NCBI RefSeq assembly: GCF_040819555.1
Contig: NZ_CP161920.1
Coordinates: forward strand, 3,037,001 to 3,101,000
Source of the DNA: Nitratireductor sp. GISD-1A_MAKvit
GTDB lineage: Bacteria > Pseudomonadota > Alphaproteobacteria > Rhizobiales > Rhizobiaceae
Direction of reading: 5' to 3'
Length of the DNA: 64,000 nt
Both the position numbers and the translations under genes were made by a program. Shown piece by piece: positions 57,831-64,000 of the stretch (position 1 is the stretch's first letter; each line of letters starts with the position of its first letter). The notes under the pieces are model-generated. The model had not been told where the DNA came from and made no database searches. It saw only the letters and a program-made list of their open reading frames with translations.

Positions 57831-58482
57831 CCACTCTCTTCGACCTTCCCGTCCGCCCCGATTTCCAGATGGAGGCGACATTGATGCGTGAAGGCATGGC
57901 GCCTGTCGTCGGTCTCGACGAAGCCGGGCGGGGGCCCCGCTTGCCGGTCCTGTCGTGGCTGCTGCCGTGATTCTGGATGGCGACAGGCTGCCGGATGGGC
58001 TGGATGATTCCAAACGCCTTTCAGCCGAGGCCCGCGACCGATTGTTCGAAGCGATCATCCAGTCGGCCGTCAGTGTGTCCGTCGCCTCTCTCTGCGCCAC
58101 GAGCATTGACGGGTCCGACATTCTGCGTGCCAGTCTGGAAGCGATGCGCCGGGCTGCTGCCGGTCTGTGCGTCACGCCCTTTTTTGCGCTTGCCGACGGG
58201 CGCGATGTTCCCCCCGGCCTCTGCTGCCCCGCCCGCGCCGTGATCAAGGGCGATCAACGCAGCCAGTCCATCGCCGCCGCCTCGATCGTGGCCAAGGTCA
58301 CCCGTGATCGCATGATGGCGCGTGCCGGCCAGATTGCGCCCCATCACGGTTTCGAGGCTCACATGGGCTACGGTACAAAACGCCATCGCACCGCGATCAC
58401 CGAGCATGGCGCGGTCCAGCGCCTTCACCGGATGACCTTCGCACCACTGAAAAGCCTTGCCACGCCGGTGAGCGAGCCTTAG
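57806..58482 (+). CDS. rnhB: Ribonuclease HII (frameshift at 57930-57938)
   Basis: Removes ribonucleotides and RNA primers from DNA. About 224 residues once repaired. N-terminal [20 protein letters not shown], then [11 protein letters not shown], where the frame breaks at GGGGGCCCC 57930-57938. The conserved [15 protein letters not shown] continues in another frame. Restoring it needs two bases removed (one G, one C) or one added. Remaining sites are intact: [32 protein letters not shown] and [14 protein letters not shown]. Start ATG 57806 lies in the loop of a long hairpin. Confidence 0.93.
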
Positions 58483-58645
58483 CCGGTTCCGGCATCTCTA
58501 AGATCAGAGATCGGCTGTTCGTTTCCAAACGGGTGCTGGCGCGAACGCACCATGCACCTTACCCACGCCTCGCCTTGCCCGAGGATCGGATTGAGTCGGG
58601 CGTATCGCTTCCCCCTCACACCGCGTCTTTTGAAGCGCCCAAATG

Positions 58646-58673
58646 AAAACGCCACCGCAAGCGGTGGCGTTTT
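58646..58673. terminator. Bidirectional terminator between rnhB and the atp operon
   Basis: Arms AAAACGCCACCGC (58646-58658) and GCGGTGGCGTTTT (58661-58673), 13 perfect pairs around AA. A and T tracts at the two ends allow use in both directions: it ends atpF (minus) and possibly rnhB (plus). The rest of 58483-58696 holds no visible gene. Confidence 0.9.
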
Positions 58674-58696
58674 CCAGTCTTGCTGCGGAAAACCGC

Positions 58697-59176
58697 TCAG
58701 TTCAGCTTTGCCTTGACGTCCTGCAAAGAAGCCTTGAACAGGTCGGTGCCGGTTTTCGCGTCCACCTTGTCGGCCAGCACGCTGCGGGCCGCTTCGACGG
58801 CGAGATCAACGGCGCTCGCGCGCACTTCATTGATCGCATCCTGTTCGGCCTGCTCGATCTTCTGTTCCGCCAGGGCAGTGCGACGGCTGACATATTCTTC
58901 CGTCTTCTGCTTGGCTTCCTTGACGATCAGCTCGGCCTCGTGCTTGGCGGCGGAGACGATGTCCTGCGCCTCCTGCTCGGCTTCCTGCCTCTTGCGCTGA
59001 TACTCGGCAAGAAGCTGCTGCGCGTCTTCACGCAGCTTGCGGGCTTCGTCCAGTTCGTTGCGAATGCGCTCGGCCCGGGAGTCGAGCGCACCATTGATCA
59101 TTCCCGGAACCTTGAAATAGGCAAGAACGCCCAGGAATATGATCAGGGCAACAAAAGCCCAGAATGTCGCGTCCAT
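58697..59176 (-). CDS. atpF: ATP synthase F0 subunit b
   Basis: Peripheral stalk subunit. 159 residues: one N-terminal helix (MDATFWAFVALIIFLGVLAYFKVPG) and a long alpha-helical coiled coil rich in Glu, Lys and Ala (ARKLREDAQQLLAEYQRKRQEAEQEAQDIV). Ends LFKASLQDVKAKLN. Last gene of the atpI-B-E-b'-b operon. The F1 genes are elsewhere, as is normal for alphaproteobacteria. Confidence 0.96.
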   Translation of the reverse strand: MDATFWAFVALIIFLGVLAYFKVPGMINGALDSRAERIRNELDEARKLREDAQQLLAEYQRKRQEAEQEAQDIVSAAKHEAELIVKEAKQKTEEYVSRRTALAEQKIEQAEQDAINEVRASAVDLAVEAARSVLADKVDAKTGTDLFKASLQDVKAKLN

Positions 59177-59185
59177 GGCCTTCTC

Positions 59186-59758
59186 CTACTGCTTGACGGC
59201 AGCTTTTGCCGCAGTCTTGTCGAGCCGGCCGCCGACCAGTTCCTGAACGATGGATGCTGCCGTTTCCTCGGCAATCGATCCCACGTCCTTCATGGCCGTT
59301 TCCTTGATCGACGCGATGCGATCTTCGGCTTCTGCGAGCTTGGCATCGAGGTTCTTCTCGATCTCGCGGCGCTCTGCGTCCGCCTCGGCTTTTGCCGCGT
59401 CGCGGGCCTCCTGGCCGATGACATTGGCTTTCATGCGGGCGTCGGCAAGCTCCTGCTCATAGGCAGCAACTGCCGCGTCTGCCTCTTCCTTCATCCGCGC
59501 TGCCTGATCCAGGTCCTGGGCAATGCGGTCGCGCCGCACTTCCAGAATGCCGCCGATGCGTGGCAGCACAACACGTTTCAGAAACAGGTAGAACAGCCCG
59601 AAAGTGATCGCCAGCCACAGAATCTGCGACGGAAATGTCGACGAATCGAAGGGCGGGAAGCCGGCCTCGTGTGCGCCTTCAGACGCCACGCCGGTTTCCG
59701 AATGGGTCGCCTCCGCGGCGTCTTGCGCCGAGGCGGCGAATGCCGATGCCACAAACAT
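59186..59758 (-). CDS. atpG: ATP synthase F0 subunit b' (second b-type subunit)
   Basis: 190 residues. A longer, less conserved paralogue of subunit b: an N-terminal segment with possible cleavable leader ([21 protein letters not shown]), then the membrane helix ([37 protein letters not shown]) and a coiled coil ([40 protein letters not shown]). Alphaproteobacteria and phototrophs use a b/b' heterodimer. 9 bases before atpF. Confidence 0.94.
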   Translation of the reverse strand: MFVASAFAASAQDAAEATHSETGVASEGAHEAGFPPFDSSTFPSQILWLAITFGLFYLFLKRVVLPRIGGILEVRRDRIAQDLDQAARMKEEADAAVAAYEQELADARMKANVIGQEARDAAKAEADAERREIEKNLDAKLAEAEDRIASIKETAMKDVGSIAEETAASIVQELVGGRLDKTAAKAAVKQ

Positions 59759-59823
59759 TGTCTACCTCTTGAAAAACCGGCCGGACGCCCGAGAGCGGCC
59801 GGCCACGCACGCGATCTGCGCGC

Positions 59824-60048
59824 TTAGGTGAAGAGGAGAAGCAGAGCGATGAGCAGCGAGAAGATGCCGAGAGCTTCGGTCACGGCGAAGCCGAAGATCA
59901 GGCGGCCGAACTGGCCGTCTGCTGCCGACGGGTTGCGCAGGGCGCCCGAAAGGTAGCTGCCGAAGATGTTGCCGAGGCCGAGGGCCGCACCGGCCATGCC
60001 GAAACAAGCGATACCGGCGCCGATAGCCTTTGCTGCTTCTACTTCCAT
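59824..60048 (-). CDS. atpE: ATP synthase F0 subunit c
   Basis: Proton-carrying ring subunit. 74 residues, two helices with the polar loop [12 protein letters not shown]. Helix 2 carries the essential acidic residue in [22 protein letters not shown] (Glu near residue 58). Ribosome site AAGGAGTTTTAAA before ATG 60048. No Na+-type signature was seen, so H+ coupling is expected. Confidence 0.97.
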   Translation of the reverse strand: MEVEAAKAIGAGIACFGMAGAALGLGNIFGSYLSGALRNPSAADGQFGRLIFGFAVTEALGIFSLLIALLLLFT

Positions 60049-60187
60049 TTTAAAACTCCTTGTGATCGCGGATTTGCGTGTTTTCTTCAGACTTGGCGGA
60101 AAACCGCCGGTGAAACCTGTTTCCCTCTACCGCCCCTCGGGGGCCGCCCACGGGGACGTTACGAACCGTGCCTCCAGAACCTTTCGA

Positions 60188-60937
60188 TCAGTGGCCAGGA
60201 TGAACGGCGTCGTTGAGATACATGCAGGTCAGGACTGCAAAGACATAGGCCTGCATGAATGCGACGAGGAACTCGAGACCGGTAATCGCAACCGTCATGA
60301 TGAGCGGCAGGATGGCACCGGCAACACCGGCTGCGCCAAGCGCACTCATGGAGGTGACGAAACCGGCAAAAACCTTGAGCGTGATGTGTCCGGCCAGCAT
60401 GTTGGCGAACAGACGAACCGAAAGGCTGACCGGGCGGGAAAGGAAAGAGACGATTTCGATCAGCACGACGAGTGGAACCACCACTCCCGGCACCCCCTCA
60501 GGCACGAACAGCTTCAGAAAGCCGAACCCGTGTTTCCAGAAACCGTAGACCACCACGGTGCCGATCACCAGAAGCGCAAGCGCGAAGGTCACGATGATGT
60601 GGCTGGTAACGGTGAAGAAGTACGGGAACAGGCCAAGCAGGTTGGCCATGAGCACGAACATGAAGATGGAGAACACGAACGGGAAGAACCGCATCCCGTG
60701 CGACCCGGCCGAATCTCTCAGCATCGAGGCCACGAACTCGTAACTCATTTCCGAGATCGACTGAAGACGGCCGGGCACCAGGCCGCGGCTCGACGTCGTC
60801 AGGAACAGGAAGGCGCTGGCCGCTACGACCGTCGCCACCATGAAGGCGGACGAATTCGTGAACGAGAAATCCAGTCCGCCGACCTCAATCGGAATCCATT
60901 TGGAAATCTGGAACTGATGGATCGGATCGTTGGCCAC
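60188..60937 (-). CDS. atpB: ATP synthase F0 subunit a
   Basis: Stator channel subunit. 249 residues, five or six helices. Essential Arg in [22 protein letters not shown]-terminal [30 protein letters not shown] and C-terminal [29 protein letters not shown] match the alphaproteobacterial type. Lies 39 bases after atpI. Confidence 0.96.
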   Translation of the reverse strand: MANDPIHQFQISKWIPIEVGGLDFSFTNSSAFMVATVVAASAFLFLTTSSRGLVPGRLQSISEMSYEFVASMLRDSAGSHGMRFFPFVFSIFMFVLMANLLGLFPYFFTVTSHIIVTFALALLVIGTVVVYGFWKHGFGFLKLFVPEGVPGVVVPLVVLIEIVSFLSRPVSLSVRLFANMLAGHITLKVFAGFVTSMSALGAAGVAGAILPLIMTVAITGLEFLVAFMQAYVFAVLTCMYLNDAVHPGH

Positions 60938-60976
60938 CTGGCCCCCCTCGCTTCTAATCTGGCGCGCTGGCGCCGT

Positions 60977-61330
60977 TCATTTCTTCCCGGGATCCCGGTC
61001 GCCCTTTGGCGTGCCGGCCCCGAATTCAGCAATCTGTCCTGACGCTCGCAGGACATTGAGAACCCCTGCCCCGAAACCGAGGAGCAGGAAAATGATCAGC
61101 CCCCAGGGCGACGTGCCGGCGAAATGATCGATGACCCAGCCCAGCGCAGCACCGACGGCAACGCCGGCCACAAACTCGCTGGACAGTCTGAGCGCCTGTC
61201 CGACGCCCGCCATATCGCCCTTCGTCTTCCCCTCGCCGCCGTCGTGCTTTGCCGGCCGCTTCTTTGCGAGAGCCCTCTCCAGATCGGCGCGCCGGAGTTC
61301 CAGGTCGTCCGGCTGATCCTTGTCGGCCAC
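60977..61330 (-). CDS. atpI: AtpI, F0 assembly/Mg transport accessory protein
   Basis: 117 residues with two helices (FVAGVAVGAALGWVIDHFAGTSP and GLIIFLLLGFGAGVLNVLRASG). The GTSPWGLIIFLLLGFGAGVLNV motif is the AtpI/AtpZ-type signature. Charged N-terminus (MADKDQPDDLELRRADLERALAKKRPAKHDGGEG). Start is GTG 61330 with GGAG 8-9 bases before it. First gene of the operon, about 50 bases downstream of the promoter at 61387-61415. Confidence 0.92.
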   Translation of the reverse strand: MADKDQPDDLELRRADLERALAKKRPAKHDGGEGKTKGDMAGVGQALRLSSEFVAGVAVGAALGWVIDHFAGTSPWGLIIFLLLGFGAGVLNVLRASGQIAEFGAGTPKGDRDPGKK

Positions 61331-61386
61331 CGCAATCTCCGTACCGGGTTTGCTGGTCAGCGGCTATCCGCTTGAAAGTCGCGCGC

Positions 61387-61415
61387 AACATAGTGAGCAC
61401 CCACGCCTCAGTCAA
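61387..61415 (-). promoter_or_regulatory. Sigma-70 type promoter of the atp operon
   Basis: On the minus strand: TTGACT at 61415-61410, a 17-base spacer, TATGTT at 61392-61387. Five of six -35 bases match the consensus and the spacing is ideal. Transcription would begin near 61380, leaving a leader of about 50 bases before atpI. Confidence 0.7.
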
Positions 61416-61576
61416 GCCGCAGTTACCCCCAATCGGAGAACAGGAAACAGATTTAAAAACAATATGATAAGCGGATGCGACAATGCGCGCAGCAGCAATT
61501 GGGCTGCCAAAAGGGGGAATCGCGGCGGATGCCGGGTGTTTTCGGCCCGCCGCGCAGCATCATTTGCCCGTCCCGA

Positions 61577-62732
61577 TCAGTTCCAGCCGCCGCCATACGT
61601 GCGGTAGAAAATGTGTTGTCCGATCTTTTTCATGCGCTGCATGGCGTGGGCCCCAGCGCGGATTCACATAGGTCGCATGGTAGTGGGTGGAGGATCCCAC
61701 CTCCGGCAGCCAGATCTTGCCTGCGGTGGTGGCCATGGCCACGTCCTGTGCCGTCTTGAAGTGCGCAGGGCTCGCCACGCGATCGCGGATCCCGTCACAG
61801 GCGAAGGAGAACTGGCAGCGATTGCGCCATTTCTTGTTCTGATACACCACACCGCAGATCGTGTTGGGATAGGTCGGGTTGCGCACGCGGTTCAGAATCA
61901 CCTGAGCCACGGCGGCCTGGCCCTTGACCGATTCTCCCCGGGCCTCGAAATAGACACCTGCCGCGAGGCACTGCTGCTCCCGCGCAGAAAACACCTTGGC
62001 CGGCAGCGCCTTTCGGGCCCATGGATGGTCCTTGGCATCCACCGGTGGAATGAAGCGCCCCCGCGATGGTTCCTCCTCCCGCAGAATGCTGGCAAAGGGT
62101 GAAGCCTTGGCATAATCGGGTTTCGGCGGCGCGTAGGCGGTCGCCAGAATGTCGGCATCGTCATTGTTGACAAGCGCCGCGATCGTCTTCGGTATCGCTG
62201 GGTCGGCCTTGCGGTCGTGCTTCATGTAGAAGGCGGAGGCAATCCGCACCTCTTCACCCTTGATTTCGGGTTTCACGAAAGCCATGCGCTTTGCGTCCTG
62301 CCGGGGCTTTTCAAGCAGGAAGCTGGTCTTTTCGAAGATCGTGCCCGCTTCGAACAGCCGGGGCGGCTGAACCGGAACGACCTGAACCAGCCGTCCCGTC
62401 TTGTCGGCCCGGTTGATGCGCTCTTCATCCGGTGTCGTTCCGGTGAAGCCCTTCTTGCCACGAAAGGCAACCTTGCCGATGCCCGGCGCGCTCACGCCGG
62501 AGCCTGAAATCGTGCCGGTCTTCAGATCACCATCGACAAAGGGCATCTCGGCCTGATGGACCGACCCCGCGACGGATTTTTCCACATAGGTTGCCCATCG
62601 GGCGCCGCTGCCCTGTTCTCCGGCAACAAGCCCGACCATGTCCTGATGCGCGATTACATTCGGAAACCCGACCCAGAAGCCCAGCGCCACCACGAACGGC
62701 GCCATGAATGAACGTGTTTCACTGCCCGCCAT
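61577..62732 (-). CDS. SleB/CwlJ-type cell wall hydrolase (frameshift at 61648-61654)
   Basis: About 384 residues after repair. N-terminal anchor or signal (SFMAPFVVALGFWVGFPNVIA), a long low-homology middle, and a C-terminal Hydrolase_2 domain: REQQCLAAGVYFEARGESVKGQAAVAQVILNRVRNPTYPNTICGVVYQN with the catalytic Glu in YFEARGE, then CQFSFACDG. Near the end one extra G at GGGCCCC 61648-61654 (GGGGCCC on the coding strand) shifts the frame. Restored, it reads RWAHAMQRMKKIGQHIFYRTYGGGWN and stops at 61577, the family's usual end. Role: peptidoglycan cleavage in the periplasm. Start ATG 62732. Confidence 0.88.
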
Positions 62733-62797
62733 GCGCGGCACTCTTCCCGTCCGACAAAGCACCCACACTCTCCGATACGCAACTCAACCAATTTCGA

Positions 62798-62831
62798 TAA
62801 CCATATTTGGTTAACCTTGATCACTGGTTAA
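62798..62831. promoter_or_regulatory. Cluster of TTAACCA-type sites upstream of the cell wall hydrolase
   Basis: A 16-base palindrome TAACCATATTTGGTTA (62798-62813) and two direct TGGTTAA copies at 62808-62814 and 62825-62831 (TTAACCA on the hydrolase strand), 17 bases apart. This resembles CtrA half-sites (TTAACCAT) of alphaproteobacteria. The exact TTAA-N7-TTAA full site is not present. Confidence 0.35.
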
Positions 62832-62855
62832 CGCCGCTCGTCGGCATAAAAGCAA

Positions 62856-62880
62856 ACGGGCCCTGCATTGCAGGGCCCGT
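62856..62880 (-). terminator. Hairpin terminator after der
   Basis: Arms ACGGGCCCTGCA (62856-62867) and TGCAGGGCCCGT (62869-62880), perfect over 12 bases with a single loop base (in practice a 10-pair stem). On the minus strand it is followed by TTTGCTTTT. It lies 36 bases past the der stop. Confidence 0.85.
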
Positions 62881-62916
62881 CGCGGTTTCGGTCGAAAGTT
62901 GCGGATCGGCGCGCGC

Positions 62917-64000
62917 TCAGCGGCGCTTCTTTGCACGGCCCGCATAGGGGTTGTCGGAGGTGCGCAACGCCACACGGATCGGAACACCGGAAAGACTGAA
63001 CGTCTCGCGCAGCCCGTTGACCAGATAACGCACATAGGATTGCGGCATGGCTTCCGGCCGCGAACAAGACACCACGAAACCCGGTGGCCGCGTCTTGATC
63101 TGGGTGATGTATTTCACCTTCAGACGCCGCCCTGCGACAGCCGGCGGCGGGTGCTGTGCGACGGCCGCCTCGAGCCAACGGTTGAGACGCCCCGTGGAGA
63201 TGCGACTGTTCCAAGTGCGGTGCGTCTTCTCCACCGCCTCCATGAGTCGGTCGAAACCGCGCCCGGTTTCCGCCGAGATGGGCACGGCCTGCAACCCGCG
63301 CACCTGTGGCAGAAGCCGCGCCGTCTTCTCATGCAGTTCGGCAAGCGTCTCCTGCCGATCCTCGATCAGATCCCACTTGTTGAAGGCGATGACAGGTGCC
63401 CTGCCCTCGCGGATGATCAGGTCGGCAATCTGCAGGTCCTGTTTTTCAAACGGAATGGTCGCGTCGAAGACCACGATCACCACTTCGGCAAAGCGCACCG
63501 CGCGCAGACCGTCTGAAACGGAAAGCTTTTCCAGCTTTTCCTGAACCCGTGCCTTGCGGCGCATGCCGGCGGTGTCGAACAGCTTGATCTTGCGGTCGCG
63601 CCACTCCCAGTCGACCGAGATCGAATCGCGCGTGATGCCCGCCTCGGGGCCCGTCAGCATACGCTCTTCGCCAAGCAATGCGTTGATCAGGGTCGATTTG
63701 CCGACATTCGGGCGTCCGACAATGGCAATCCGCAGAGGCTTCGACGAATCATAGACTGCCTCTTCTTCGGAATCCGGCTCAACATCCTCGCCAACGGCAA
63801 TCTCATCGGTCGATACGATAACCGCTTCCGGCTCTTCGGCGAGCGCAACATCCTCGCCCAGCCCCTCGACAATCGCGTCACGCAGATCCGACATGCCCAG
63901 GCCATGCTCGGCCGAAACCTCGACCGGGTCGCCAAGGCCCAGTTCCCACGCGTCGAGAACCCCGCTGCGGGCGGCATTCACGTCCATCTTGTTGGCAACC
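62917..64000 (-). CDS. der: Ribosome-associated GTPase Der (5' part beyond the window)
   Basis: Double-GTPase needed for 50S assembly. The visible part starts in the first domain's NKMD motif ([13 protein letters not shown]) and continues through the linker into the second G domain: G1 [53 protein letters not shown]. The KH-like C-terminal domain follows ([47 protein letters not shown]) and it ends [11 protein letters not shown]. About 361 residues are in the window; the first G1-G3 motifs lie outside it. Confidence 0.95.
   Translation of the reverse strand, partial: VANKMDVNAARSGVLDAWELGLGDPVEVSAEHGLGMSDLRDAIVEGLGEDVALAEEPEAVIVSTDEIAVGEDVEPDSEEEAVYDSSKPLRIAIVGRPNVGKSTLINALLGEERMLTGPEAGITRDSISVDWEWRDRKIKLFDTAGMRRKARVQEKLEKLSVSDGLRAVRFAEVVIVVFDATIPFEKQDLQIADLIIREGRAPVIAFNKWDLIEDRQETLAELHEKTARLLPQVRGLQAVPISAETGRGFDRLMEAVEKTHRTWNSRISTGRLNRWLEAAVAQHPPPAVAGRRLKVKYITQIKTRPPGFVVSCSRPEAMPQSYVRYLVNGLRETFSLSGVPIRVALRTSDNPYAGRAKKRR

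Overview
This is a GC-rich, densely coded stretch of chromosome from an alphaproteobacterium. It is most likely a member of the Hyphomicrobiales, in the Phyllobacteriaceae/Rhizobiaceae range; I cannot fix the genus. The support is a cluster-specific gene order (coxB-coxA-ctaB-coxF-ctaG-ctaE-surf1-ispH-thrB-rnhA), an IalB-family protein beside tldD, an F0-only atp operon with two b-type subunits (atpI-B-E-b'-b), the small families CoxF, DUF1344 and DUF6101, and many 1-10 bp operonic gaps. I see no phage, transposase, CRISPR array, rRNA or tRNA.

Layout. 1-8.7 kb: start of a lipoprotein gene, thrC, an M16 peptidase, a GNAT acetyltransferase, a membrane PAS-GGDEF-EAL protein, yqgE, a lone DsbD N-terminal domain protein and a peroxiredoxin. 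8.8-17.6 kb (minus strand): the aa3 cytochrome c oxidase structural and assembly cluster followed by ispH, thrB and rnhA. 17.9-21.2 kb: ialB, tldD and a Fic gene with two matched operator-like palindromes. 21.3-31.9 kb (minus): an RNA methyltransferase, tlyA, dxs, xseB, a histone-deacetylase-family amidohydrolase, a membrane protein, a RibB with a degenerate RibA-like half, aroC, a histidine phosphatase and fabI, with one small plus-strand DUF1344 gene. 32-44 kb: DnaJ, pdxH, an acyl-CoA dehydrogenase/enoyl-CoA hydratase pair, purD, ubiA, DUF6101, a GlcD-like flavoprotein and Sua5. 44-52 kb: glyS, glyQ, a TPR-LysM protein and polyprenyl diphosphate synthase. 52.5-58.5 kb (plus): DUF2007, a tRNA methyltransferase-like gene, an S49 peptidase, ispE, moaB, a SplB-like radical SAM gene preceded by a LexA box, and rnhB. 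58.7-64 kb (minus): the F0 ATP synthase operon, a SleB-type cell wall hydrolase and der (cut by the window end).

Functionally this is core housekeeping. Respiration (aa3 oxidase, F0) sits with isoprenoid and quinone supply (dxs, ispE, ispH, polyprenyl synthase, ubiA, ctaB), amino acid and vitamin synthesis (thrB, thrC, aroC, ribB, pdxH), fatty acid metabolism (fabI, acyl-CoA dehydrogenase, enoyl-CoA hydratase) and tRNA/rRNA maturation.

The most notable observation concerns the sequence itself. Twelve genes, several of them essential, carry a frameshift, and every one maps to a GGCC tetranucleotide, usually as one extra G or C. In at least five cases the true site has runs of only two. This looks like systematic base-calling error at a modified GGCC motif, and so points indirectly to a GGCC-specific DNA methyltransferase in the source organism. 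Coordinates of broken genes below span the whole restored gene.
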